Source of the DNA: Spongilla lacustris
Lineage: Eukaryota; Porifera; Demospongiae; Spongillida; Spongillidae
Reading direction: 5' to 3'
Assembly: GCA_949361645.1 (NCBI GenBank)
Contig: OX442415.1
Span: forward strand, 12,974,735-13,038,734
DNA length: 64,000 nt
Shown here: one piece after another, positions 24,501-34,182 of the stretch
Position numbering within the stretch: the first letter of the stretch is position 1
Layout of the letters: each line of letters opens with the position of its first letter
Made by a program: the position numbers and the translations under genes
Notes under the pieces: generated by a model
Told to the model about the DNA's origin: nothing
What the model saw: only the letters and a program-made list of their open reading frames with translations
Databases searched by the model: none

Positions 24501-27041
24501 AAATGGTAATAATACCATGAAATGCATCTCACAATATGGATCATTTGTCATGAGCCATGGTCTCTCTTCTTGTGAGTATACAGTGTGGATGAGCTGCCGT
24601 ACTTATTGCCACACACAAAACAGGAAAATGGCCTGTCAATTTCAGATTTTTTCCTACGCCTGCGCTTGGATGGATCCTGGCTTCCTACGTCAACACTGGC
24701 ACTGTCCACCTTAGTGGCACCACTGTGTTCATCACCTGGAACAGCAGGCTGCTTGTGAGTCATCTTTTTGTGCAGGGACAGGGCCGAGCCACTGCCATAC
24801 TTATTGCCACATACAGTGCACTGGTAGGCAAGGATCAGTTCAGACCTGGGTCTGCGTTTCCTCCTGCCAGAAACACAGCTATTGGCTTCGTCTTGCACTT
24901 CACTGTATGTGTCTTCTGCAGACTCATGACCCTCAACAGTACATGTAGGTGAGTGAGGAAAGGCAGTTGAAGGTCCAGGTTGGTCGTTTTCTGGTATAGG
25001 GATGAAGCGTTGCCACATGGATAGGAAGAGGTGGCCTCTGAGTTTGGTGGAGGTTTTGGACATACTTTGTCCCTTTTTTTGGGGTCACGAACATATTCCC
25101 TCACCCTTTCGTACAGGTACAGTGACCGCATCAGGGACAAACCACTGGGGTTAATAACAGGTGGCATCGATTGGCTCTGATAAGCCTCCTGTATGTCCTT
25201 TATGGCCACTCCAGCCCTCAGCATGCTCATCTCGGTGGGGTTTGTGTCCGATGGTAACATTTTCATTTTCATGACACCAGGGTGTTCTCGGTCAAACTCA
25301 AATGTGTGGTAGCGGCCTAGGCCAGCCAAAGGAGTAAACCACTGGCCCAAGAAGGTGTTCCAGTCATAGTACTGCCAGTTCTGGTACAGCTGTGGCACAC
25401 AAGTGACATTCTGGCCACAGTGTCGGACACAGTCAGCTAGGTCATCCATGTCATCTACATGGTCCTGCCGTCGGTAGTACTTCTTGAACAGGCCAAAGTA
25501 GGAATCGGGTCTGAACTTTGTGTGCCCAGGTAGCATGAAGTTCAGCTGTATGGCGTTATGTTGCCCAGTGATCACCCGCCAGGCCAGGTACCACATCATG
25601 GTGGTGTTCTTGTTCTGGCCCACACAGTTGTCGGCCTGAAGTGTTACACGCCTCTCTCCCAGTCCATGTAGGTGGAAGAATGCGTGCACCAGGCTGACCA
25701 CCACCACAGCACCCTTGCCGGCCTGCTCAGCCTCGTCAATTAAGAAGAACACCTGGCGGCACAGCGGCTCACAACACACACCAAACACCTGGACCTTGCG
25801 AGGTGTCCTGAAATAAAAAGTGCCCCTTTGTTGTGAGCTGTAGGGCAGTGACACCTGCTGGCAGTAGTCAAAGGAGTACTGCATCTGCATGTCCAGGTGG
25901 GCGTGTGAGGTGAAGGGAGCCATCAGAGCCCTGGATTCCAAGTGACCCAGGATCTGGTCACGTTCCTTCTGTCCCTTACGTCCCCATTCCTTCTCAGCCT
26001 CCTCAATGTTTGCATTGTAGGCGTCACGGAATGCCTTGGCCTTAATGAGGTGTTGGTTGTATTTGTCATTTATTGTTTTGCGCTGCTCATCAGAAAGGCT
26101 GTGCCTCAAAGTGACCAACATCTGGTCACACTTGTCACACAGATCACTGCGTGCAGGTTGGATCTTGATGTTGAAGCAGTACCTGCGCCAGAGTCTAATA
26201 AATGACACGTACTTCACCACACGTGCAGCAGGAGGTGTAGGAGGAGCCGGAGGAACGTTGAGCAAGGTGTACTGCCGCTTCAGCCGAGTGGTCAATTTGT
26301 AAGGGCAAGGTTGCTGTGGTGCTGGTGTGGTCTTTGATGTAGACTCCATGGCTTTGCAATACTCGGCGTACACAGACTTTAGTGTTTTGCCACTCTCCAG
26401 AACGTAGTCTCTGATCGTCCCTTGCAATCGACCAGGGTCAGGGAGGGCATTTGTGGCAGCATAATTCTCAATAAATCTGACCACCATCCTTTTGTCCTCG
26501 CGAGAGAGGGCATTGTGAGGAGCCCTGCCACAGTTGCCATGGGGATGGGGCTCAACATCAGAGTCAGAGCACACCTGCTGCTGCCAACGCTTCAATGTAC
26601 GGTAACTTGTGCCAATGACGGCACAGAAAGCATCCCTGCAGACAGGACTGGACCAGTCAAGGCGATATTGGAATGTATTTCGAGAACCAGATTTGTTCCG
26701 AGTCACAGCAAGCATTCCATAAACAACTGCCTTTCTGGTTTTCTTGTCCAATCTGGATAATGTGAGTGCTCGTCTTTTGGGCAAGTCACCGTACTTCAAT
26801 AAGCAGCCGTCTTTGCAGCACCCTCCTTTAGTGAGGTAGGCATTCAGCATGCGACGTGGACGACACTGTCCCCGTGCTATTCTAGCTGGTACACCACCTG
26901 GGCCCTTGCTGACATCATCACCATCGCCATCACAGTCGCTTCCGCTATCACCATCACAGTCGCTTCCATCACAGTCCTTATCGCTATCACTTCCACCATC
27001 ATCACTCAGTAGCGGATCCAGGGGGGGGGCACAACGGGCCC

Positions 27042-27073
<32 letters not shown>

Positions 27074-29087
27074 GAGGGTCCCGCCCCTACGTATACACGT
27101 ACATGTACGAATATGTGTACGCGAACATATGCAAACACAGCGCAAAGATATAGCTACGGCAGAAATGGCCTATACGTACGCCTACCGTACGTACATAATG
27201 ATACATGGGTCAGGGCCAAGTATGAATATGATTGCATCTGGCGCTTTTATCACGTGCCATAATAGCATTCGGCTGTACAATAGAAGTAAAGGCAAAAGGT
27301 ATGTTACATTAGCCGGCCGTTTAGCGTATGGTATTCAATTTTCCCTCTAGAGAGCATATCGAAAAGTACCAAAAACCGAGCATAAGCCCATATATTTACG
27401 TGGAGGTAAATAACGCCCACGCGTCATGTGACCATATGATAAAGGTAGTACCGGTACTGATTTCACTGAATAAACGGTGAGTTCAGTACATGTGCTATCA
27501 ACGGCGATGTATCGGCGCATTGAACATATAGCGGCTGAGCTCTTGATCTGTCGCTCCCCAGCCTCAATCTGTAATTACATTTTTTACGTACTTTTGGGGG
27601 GGTTTTCTTAGCAAAAAGCGTTGGCTTCTGGGGCTCCGCCCCAGACCCCGGTGGGGGAGCTTACAGCGCTCCCCCACACCCCCTAGCTGGGCGGGAGGGG
27701 TGCCCCCCTCCCGCACCCTCCCCGGGGCGGACCCGCCTACTACTTCGCCCCACCCATTGCCACACCCTCGCCCGTGCCCCCCCCCCTCCCAATTCCTGGA
27801 TCCGCCACTGTCACTTCCACCATCATCACTTTCACCATCACCGTCATCTCCGTCACTTTCACCATCACCGTTCATTCCACCTTCACATACATCGCTATAA
27901 ATGCCGTCGGAATCACCACTTCTATATTCACCGTCGCCATTGGCACCACCCTCCTCATCCACGTCCAAATTATCGTACCATTCGAACTCGTCCGCTGAAT
28001 GATACACGACGAGCTCGTCGTCAGTTGTCGCCATATCGTTTAAATCTACACAGAAGATAACGAATAACAACTGTAAATACTACTTATACATTATCTCTGC
28101 TAATAGGCAAGACCTCACCGATAAATGCTTTGTAGGTGTGGCTAGGTTAACAAAGTCCCAACCCACAGGAAATAGTTGAATATTCATGTACTTCGGTGAA
28201 TGGAAACGGTTCGCGCACATACAACGGCGCGATTCGAGCGGGAAACTTGTACCAACTTTGCGCCGCTGTATCTCAGTAACGGATGACATAAAAATTAACG
28301 AACAGAACAAATCAATAGGTATAGGACCCCTCTACCTACAAACGGAATTTGAAGCGATTTTATTACTCCTACAGAAAGTTATGGCGGGTTTGAACCCGGT
28401 GGGGTATCGAACGTTGCAGTACTGATACGGAGCAAGTGCAAGACTCCAAAATGTATTTTACGATAGACAAATGCTATAGTATGAAGTGTTGAAAATAAGA
28501 AGTTGATACCTTTAACCGTTCGGAAGATATAGCGATTCAAACGAGAAGCATTTTTATAACATTTTATATATATAAACGAAGGGCCATTTTCGTGGAAACT
28601 GTCCCAATTATAATATTATATATAAATAATAATTATATATATAGCTGTCTAGATGCTTACTGTTTAATGCTATTGGCTTCCAATTTTGAACAAATCATAC
28701 CACACCATTTCTTAATGGTAAAGTGATTTTTTTGTCTCCCAACAGAACATACAAAGAATGTTAACTGTTGTGGTTCAAAACTTTGATATACCGTTTTATA
28801 GGAGTGTGCAATTCGCTCTAAAATTAGCATATATGTAGAGGGTTCTATCTCTATCGATACTTCCTGTTTGTTAAATTTAACAAACCCACTGTTATTACAA
28901 TCATTCTTCCCTAATTACATTCATCATTTGTTAGCTGTAGAATGGTGTGTGCGCGCGCACACACACACACACACACTTACCATGGTCATGACCATATACA
29001 AGGATTCCTTTCTCTGCTAGAAACTTGCCAAATTTGTTGTATCGTCCCATGTGCTCACTCACTCCATGGCAGATGCAGAGCAAAGCC
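12577..29087 (-). CDS. MGLL: Monoacylglycerol lipase, six exons, 5' end not found
   Basis: An alpha/beta hydrolase expected to release a fatty acid and glycerol from monoacylglycerol. Exons: 29087-28981, 14262-14126, 13741-13622, 13527-13468, 13211-12996, 12672-12577, all with GT-AG borders and matching phases (2 | 1 | 0 | 0 | 0 | 0). Visible motifs: CHGVSEHMGRY (oxyanion region), GHDH|VGHGNSEGDR across the large intron, the nucleophile elbow GHSM|GG split exactly by an intron, the catalytic Asp in MHGDRDRVVP, and the catalytic His in NHNHAILHD. About 245 residues are seen from the HG motif to the stop, against about 260 in mammalian MAGL. The intron from 28980 to 14263 is 14.7 kb and full of repeats and transposons, while the others are 93-460 bp. 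The N-terminal exon upstream of 29087 was not identified. Confidence 0.85.
14874..15400 (+). repeat. Dispersed palindromic repeat family A, copy 1
   Basis: It shares with later copies the module TATCTTCCGAACGGT, the module GTCATCCGTTACGGAGATAC and a GTGGAAACTGTCCC / AAATGGCCCTTC terminus that recurs several times at 14874-15020. Other copies: 28160-28600 (reverse), 44990-45560 and 45580-50240 (with nested insertions). No coding sequence. Confidence 0.75.
15401..15689. other. No gene seen
   Basis: Short spacer in the large MGLL intron between repeat family A and the 48-bp minisatellite. No coding, RNA or transposon feature was recognised. Confidence 0.4.
15690..19090. repeat. 48-bp minisatellite array, about 3.4 kb, with higher-order structure
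   Basis: The unit begins TTTACACCCTGTACTTGTGT and ends near AAATCCATGGTCCCA (48 bp). Shorter variant units of about 30 bp (TGATCAAATCCATGGTCC) are mixed in. A block of about 577 bp starting near 16281 is repeated almost exactly from 16858, and again in part from about 17510, so there is a higher-order repeat of roughly 12 units. Because 48 is divisible by three, long open frames occur by chance. I do not regard them as genes. Confidence 0.95.
19294..21144. mobile_element. Foldback element / large inverted repeat with about 850-bp arms
   Basis: The left arm 19294-20142 and right arm 20298-21144 are reverse complements with scattered mismatches, around a 155-bp centre. Landmarks in both arms include the GGGTGGGTGGGTGG run, CCAGTGTTTGGGGCCGGCTCC and the TCAGTACCGATAGGGCAGGTAA block. 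No transposase is visible. It lies between two minisatellite arrays in the large MGLL intron. Confidence 0.85.
21150..23065. repeat. 71-bp dimeric minisatellite array
   Basis: The unit is two related halves of 36 and 35 bp. Each begins GTACAG and ends AAGGT: one carries GATGACTCTTAACCACAC and the other GTGACCCCTTAACGACAC. About 27 units are present. A higher-order period of about 344 bp is visible (the block at 21327-21536 recurs at 21671-21880). Confidence 0.95.
23117..23185 (-). repeat. Decayed copy of the transposase 3' end
   Basis: It matches 24522-24595 over about 70 bp (CACAATATGG, CATTTGTCATGAGCCATGGTCTC, GTGAGTATACAGTG). In the intact copy this encodes the last C2H2 finger residues (THKKRDHGS) and the stop codon. 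Here an in-frame stop breaks it. Confidence 0.65.
23152..23721 (+). pseudogene. Ser/Pro-rich ORF with one in-frame TAG, unknown
   Basis: One frame is open from 23152 to the TGA at 23719-23721 except for a TAG at 23389-23391. The first half is Ser/Arg/His-rich (RSRSPSQSSSSPHTSHHS). The second half is Pro/Gln-rich (PPRIQLQSPSQSWSQAPLPW). No known family was recognised. It could be a decayed exon, a transposon accessory frame, or low-complexity sequence that happens to be open. Confidence 0.25.
23866..24235. repeat. Imperfect tandem repeat (about 98-bp dimers)
   Basis: Alternating blocks of CTGAGCAACAATCGACTTTT and TTCACGAGTGCACCAGAGCT, some followed by ACATGTACATGTA. About four dimeric units. 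Non-coding. Confidence 0.8.
24548..28034 (-). pseudogene. DUF7869-like transposase with C2H2 tail, split by a MITE and one frameshift
   Basis: Start ATG at 28034 (MATTDDELVV). The acidic N-terminus (27 kb region) is interrupted by the 804-bp element at 27007-27810; the frame is continuous across the insertion if it and one TCACT duplicate are ignored. The body at 27000-25080 includes a helix-turn-helix-like RTLKRWQQQV and a CDKC pair. Two acidic motifs, LDMQMQYSFD and LQADNCVGQNKN, are followed by LPGHTKFRPD. I take these as an RNase H-like DDE core of the DUF7869 group. At an A7 run near 25074 the frame shifts by one, into 25063-24548, which encodes two C2H2 fingers (CTVCGNKYGSGSALSLHKKMTH and a similar second). 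One extra A would join them. Sequencing error, decay or frameshifting are all possible. It lies inside the MGLL intron on the same strand. Confidence 0.65.
27007..27810. mobile_element. 804-bp non-autonomous TIR element, 5-bp target duplication TCACT
   Basis: The left end is CAGTAGCGGATCCAGG and the right end is CCTGGATCCGCCACTG, flanked by TCACT at 27002-27006 and 27811-27815. A C tract of about 28 lies at 27046-27073 near the left end. No coding capacity. Termini resemble hAT (Tip100-like) ends, but the duplication is 5 bp, not 8. Confidence 0.85.
28160..28600 (-). repeat. Repeat family A, copy 2 (reverse)
   Basis: It contains the reverse complement of the modules in the 14874-15400 copy, ending AAATGGCCCTTC... 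at 28580. A more diverged relative follows at about 28640-28900 (ACCACACCATTTCTTAATGG). Non-coding. Confidence 0.7.
28948..28976. repeat. (GC)n(AC)n microsatellite
   Basis: GCGCGCGC followed by ACACACAC sits three bases downstream of the MGLL exon donor site on the minus strand. Confidence 0.9.
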
Positions 29088-29639
29088 CTGTATTGTACAT
29101 ATCTATTTATCCACAAGTGGGCAGAAATGCAATTTTTCTAGCTCCTTTAAAATGAACCATGTACAGTGTTACTGGAATAACACGATAAATTTTCATTACA
29201 AAGTCCAGGGAAGAACTCTGATACTTCAATGTACAAGTATAGATCTCGTCTTAGTTTACATGTATTTGGACATATGGTTGCTGTGGTGCTTGGATATGCA
29301 CAATAATTATGTTTGAAATTGAGTCAAGCAATGAATGATCCCTATTCATGTATATGTAATACCCTCATCTATAATACATGCATGTACATATACATATATG
29401 TGCATATATACACGCATATAATGTATTGTATACATGGTACATGTACATTAAATTATATGTAAAATATCCTTATGCAAATAATACTTCAAGCATCCATTCA
29501 ATGCATTAGGTGAGCCAGGTCATGTATAGGAGACCAAGCATCCATTGACCTTATTACCACCAGTTCAGCAGCCCTCGCTCACAGGCTGGTACTTCTATTT
29601 GGGACCTTCTTTATCTTCTTATCCCTTTGTACGTGTATT
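29088..29639. other. No gene seen upstream of the first visible MGLL exon
   Basis: AT-rich sequence with TACATGTACAT microsatellite-like stretches near 29380-29450. The missing N-terminal MGLL exon should lie here or further up, but I could not identify it. Confidence 0.4.
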
Positions 29640-29905
29640 TATGTATGTAATGCGTATTATGATAGTTATTATTGTGATAGTTATTATGATAGTTATTGTG
29701 ATAGTTATTGTGATAGTTATTATGATGATAGTTATTATGATAGTTATTGTGATTGTTATTATGATAGTTATTGTGATAGTTATTGTGATAGTTAATGTGA
29801 TAGTTATTATGATAGTTATTGTGATAGTTATTATGATAGTTATTGTGATAGTTATTATGATAGTTATTACAATAGTTATTATGACAGTGTTATGATAGTT
29901 ATGTA
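29640..29905. repeat. 12-bp tandem repeat (GATAGTTATTRT)
   Basis: About 20 copies of GATAGTTATTGT/GATAGTTATTAT. Open frames over it encode only Ile/Val/Met or Ile/Thr repeats and are not genes. Confidence 0.95.
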
Positions 29906-30747
29906 CTAAAGTGCTCAGGAATAGAAGTGTGTCCCCAATAGTCGTGTGGAAAGACAGGCTGTTCTTCTCCCTCACACTTTCAGAGTAAGAATAATATTTA
30001 TCATAACTACATGATTCTCAGCAGCTGTCTATGTTACAACCATTGCCACAGCTGCCTTCAGCTTGAATATAGATCCGTTTTGTGATCTCCAAGTCCCATT
30101 CCCAAATTTACCTACATAGCAGTACCAAGTTTGTAAGCGCCAACAATGATGCCTTTCTCTATTTTGGAGTTGCATTGTTGTAACCACAGCAATCAACCTC
30201 TCTGCTTTAGATGATGTCCCACTACACGCACACTTAACTGCCCTTTCTACACCACTTTTCCATACATGATCTTGGCTCGGTTCACCATCCCTAGCTTCTT
30301 CTTCTTGGCCATGCAACCCCAGCCGTCAATGCCTGACCTGCCCCGCCCCCCCCCCCCCCCCCCCCCCCCCCCCTCTCCTTCCAGTGACTAGATTCTTCAG
30401 GCTCCCACTCTACCTGGAAGAAATGCCTCACACTAGGGTGTACAGATCTAATTGCTCCTACCTTGTGGCATTTACATATGTCGCTTCACACTCATGGTCT
30501 TTTTCCTGGAGATGTACCTTGTAACTATCTATCTGCATTTAGCACTGCATCGCATCAATGCTGTAGGCTTAGAGTGCACACTTCAGATGTTACTCCGTCC
30601 CATGGTCTCGCCTCCCACCATTACCTCTAGAGCCTATTCAGGTTTTCCTAATCCAATAGAGAATCTTGTCTCAGAGATTGGACAAGGCCATAGATAAGGG
30701 GGAGCTTAGGGGGGCACGTGCCCCCCCAAAATGTCTGTAACATTAAT
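29906..30747. other. No recognised gene; poly-C tract
   Basis: It includes a C tract of about 25 at 30349-30373. A 95-codon open frame at 30316-30029 (-) has no recognisable motif. I see nothing else to support. Confidence 0.35.
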
Positions 30748-32002
30748 AGACCCTTCCCTTTAACGGCGTAAGGAATGCAATTATTCTTAATTGCGTCACT
30801 TCCGGAGTTCATCCTGTGCGCGAGTACTAACACTCAGTGGCGAGGTGGCTTGTCTGTCAGGGCAAATACACAGACTGCCGCCCCCCCCCCTCCCCTACGC
30901 ACACACACACAAACACGCATGCTGCTTTTCTGTCAGAATTTCTTACAGGGGCGGATGCAGGATTTTGGCGAGGAGGGGGTGGGTTCCACATGGAAAATTG
31001 ACGCGTTGATGATAGGGAGGGGCGCGCGCGAAGCGCGCGAAAATTTTTGTGGTGCGCGTTCTAATTTTTCTAAGGGCAATCAACACCAATAAACTGTGCC
31101 TCTGATCGAGCAGCACGATAACAATAACAAAAACTGGTAGCAATTAACACGTAGCCGATTCTTGATCTCATGACATCAGTCAAGCCGAAGTTTTGGCCGG
31201 AACTATTTACAACTACATGTATAGAGCAATGTACTTGGATTGTTTACCTGCTATAAATATATACACGTGCGGTGAAATCCCGCCTTCTTTCTGACGTTCG
31301 CTATTGATGAACTCATCCCCAGCATTATGACTGCTACATAAATAATCATCTTAATTAAACACATTTCGCTTGGCGGCTGGTGCGCCCCTATCGTCATTTT
31401 GGCGCCCCCTTTTTAAGGCCCGCTGGGGGGGGGCAATTGCCCCCCCTGCCCCCCCGGCCACCTCGCCACTGCTAACACTGTACCAGGTTGTTGATAATTT
31501 TCGACCGACCAAGCCTCTGTCACAACAGTACTCACAGAGGCAGACATCCCAGGTGCGTTTCTCGAGGAGCCACTAGAGATCCGTAGTACGGCAGCGCTCC
31601 GAAGGTGGCTGATTTGCCACGGGATAAAAATGCAATCGGCTAGCCGAAAGCAAAGCCTAATATATAGGTCAGTGTTGCCAAGACACTATGTACTGTGTCG
31701 ATATCAGCCTTGCTAGTCTCGTTCCCAGACCTATATGACGCAATGTTTATCGCAATTTGTACTTCGTATAAACAAGCTCGTACTTGTATAAGTCTGGTGT
31801 TTCGAATGCTAAACCTTAGAATTCGTGCGCTAATACGCAACGTTGCCCTCCTACTTCTTACAGTACATAGATACGCCCTTATTGTCCACCTTGCGAGTCA
31901 TTTTACACATGACACATTACATCACCAGCAGGAAGAACTCCGGACGTGACGTAAAATTAGCAAATTGCATTCCTTACGCCGTTAAAGGCCAGGGAAGGGT
32001 CT
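30748..32002. mobile_element. TIR element (AGACCCTTCCCTTTAACGG termini)
   Basis: The left end AGACCCTTCCCTTTAACGGC at 30748 pairs with its reverse complement ending at 32002. The shared terminus extends through AAGGAATGCAATT and CGGAGTTC. Non-coding. It contains a nested hAT-like element at 30835-31471. Confidence 0.6.
30835..31471. mobile_element. hAT-like MITE, 637 bp, 8-bp target duplication CTAACACT
   Basis: Ends CAGTGGCGAGGTGGC and GCCACCTCGCCACTG are flanked by CTAACACT at 30827-30834 and 31472-31479. The 8-bp duplication and CAG terminus fit hAT. No transposase. It is nested in the AGACCC element. Confidence 0.9.
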
Positions 32003-33090
32003 AAGAACTCCGGACGTGACGTAAAATTAGCAAATTGCATTCCTTACGCCGTTAAAGGGAAGGGTCAAATAGACCCTTCGCTTTAACGGCCAGTGGCGTA
32101 TTTAGGGGGGGGCTCAGGGGGCTAAGGCACCCCCCTCCGACCCAAGAATGAATATATTTAAAATAATCAAATAACTGATGAGTACGCTCATAATTTCCCT
32201 TCGCAGGCATATACGTAAGCTTTAGCGCGGTAATTTAATTCAATTCACTTCTATTATTAACATCACTATATAAGATTACCGTAAAGTCCACTCTGCCCCC
32301 ACCGAAAAAAATGTCTCGTGTTTAAACGAGCGTATCTTCGTAATCATGAACGCAGCTGCATGCGTGCCGTTCTTTAAAATCCTGTTGCCTGGAGTACCAG
32401 CTCTTTCCTGAAATGCTAAACAGGATGTCGGGAAGCGTTAAGGATTACGAAGATGCGCTAGTTTAAAACACGAGACATTTTTTCGAGTCGTTGGGACATG
32501 TATATACGTAGTTGGATTCCGTTGACTGTAAGTCGTCCAGCAGCTGAAAAGCGCATTTTAGTTACTACTTCGTCAACCACTTGAAGCCAGGTGCTGATTA
32601 CATGCACTTTTACAATATAAATGGCTCTAAGTTTATCCTTGGCATGGATACAATTCAGAAGTTTGCAGATCTTCCATCAGCAGATTGTACCCACAGTATT
32701 TTAAAGCTGCATTGCTGGCAAATGCCAGAGCGCTTATCGGTATTCACAACATACTCAGCGGATCATTTAGTGTGTTAATGCACTCCGGCTTCGGCCGCTT
32801 CTGGATATATATGCATGCACCCTATTAGTGTATGCACTCGGCGCCATCCTTGGCGATTGCAGACATTCTTGCCGATTGAGCCGTTGTATTTCTGTTAAAC
32901 TATACTGCTGAGTGGGCGTGGTTGCAAAAAAAATTGCGCGCGCTTCGCGCGCCGTCCGTTCGGCACCCCCCTCCTTCAATTTCTGGATACGCGCCTGACG
33001 GCGTAAGGAATGCAATTTGCTAATAGACCCTTCCCTTTAACGGCGTAAGGAATGCAATTTGCTAATTTTACGTCACGTCCGGAGTTCTTT
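32003..33090. repeat. Cluster of solo AGACCC-type termini
   Basis: Further copies of the AGACCCTTCCCTTTAACGG terminus lie at 32003-32083 (reverse then forward) and 32998-33088 (two in tandem, forward). They form a nest of partial elements interrupted by the 32091-32997 insertion. Internal palindromic sequence occurs at 32300-32490 (GTTTAAACGAGCGTATCTTC and its partner). Confidence 0.6.
32091..32997. mobile_element. 907-bp TIR element, 5-bp target duplication ACGGC
   Basis: The left end CAGTGGCGTATTTAGG and the reverse complement of the right end (CAGGCGCGTATCCAG) are related. They are flanked by ACGGC at 32086-32090 and 32998-33002, and the insertion splits a TTTAACGGCGTAAGG repeat exactly. 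G/C-rich subterminal tracts. No coding capacity. Confidence 0.75.
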
Positions 33091-33343
33091 TTAAAAAGTG
33101 CAATCAATCGCAATGTCAATATTGATATCTTCAAAGGAGGACTCCGAAGTCCCTACAAACTTCGAGTAATAACGCTCAGGTAATACTTCCCCCAAGTTCT
33201 AGTAGCGAGCCTGCAAATCGCAATTCCACGTATACAGTTATACGTACAGGGCATGCCTATACAGTGACGAATATTTTAATTAGACTGAATTTATAGATCC
33301 CAAAGCATAAAAGTTATCTACGGGCCGTCGGCCCTGTTGGATG

Positions 33344-33963
33344 ACCACTCTTTTGAGTAGAAGGGCGGGCCCTACCACCACGTTTCGTCGGGTGGTAGGG
33401 CGTCAAGCCTATACCAAGATTTGTGCTGCTGCAATGGGCATTGCAGCTCCAATCGGATTGCAGCGTTCAAGTGGGTTCATTATCACCCAATTAGCGGCTG
33501 ATGTGAGATAATTATGGGTTTCCTAGAAATATGCTTTTTAACCCTGGTTTGTACGTAAGCGGTTTGATGGAGCACGTTTTATTAGCGATTGTGTTACCAA
33601 GGCAGCTGAAGAGTTGGGCTACCCAACTATGAAGATGGAACAGCTAGATGTAGCAATAGCGTTTGTTGAAGGAAGAGATGTTTTTGCCATTCTGCCTACT
33701 GGATTCGGGAAGAGTTTGTGCCATGCTTGCTTACCAGCGTCATTCGACAGGATGTTAGAGCAAGATCAGGGCTATTCTATAGTTGTAGTGGTGACTCCTC
33801 TTCTGGCACGGTGGCGGTAAACCACTAATTATCACGTGATGTGTGTATATAATATAATGATATTCACAGCATATATTACATAACTGTTCTGCACAAATCT
33901 TGGTATAGGCTTGACACCCTACCACCCGACCAAACGCGGTGGTAGGGCCCGCCCTTCTATCTT
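33344..33963. mobile_element. Short element with about 75-bp inverted repeats around a helicase fragment
   Basis: 33356-33425 and 33890-33963 are near-perfect reverse complements (landmarks AGAAGGGCGGGCCCTACCAC and AAGCCTATACCAAGATTTGT). The enclosed about 465 bp include the RecQ-like fragment. Target duplications were not resolved. Confidence 0.6.
33543..33820 (+). pseudogene. RecQ-like DEAD helicase N-terminal fragment
   Basis: It is open from just after the TAA at 33540 to 33820. It has the helicase Q-motif-like stretch (AAEELGYPTMKMEQLDVA) and a Walker A motif (LPTGFGKSL), then a motif Ia-like VVVVTPLLA. A full RecQ core needs several hundred more residues (DEAH box, helicase C), and none follow. 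It is therefore a truncated or captured exon; whether it has a start codon or is transcribed is unknown. Confidence 0.65.
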
Positions 33964-34182
33964 TTGGGCTAATGGTTAAAGCTGCAACTGCATGTGTCAG
34001 ACAAAGCACCTCTTCCCTTCCCATCTGCACCCCATGCAGCCTATTTAGTGCTACTGCTTCCTGTTGGTCTTGGGCTTCAATGAACTTCAGGTAGCACTGA
34101 AGTCAAAGCTGAGCCTCGACACTTCTAGAGGCTCTTTGACACTTGACCTTCTGGGCCATCATGCAGCAGTGGCGGTAACGTG

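Noticed and set aside
29545..29975. Ile/Val-rich frames that look like membrane proteins
   Set aside because: They are translations of a 12-bp GATAGTTATTRT tandem repeat.
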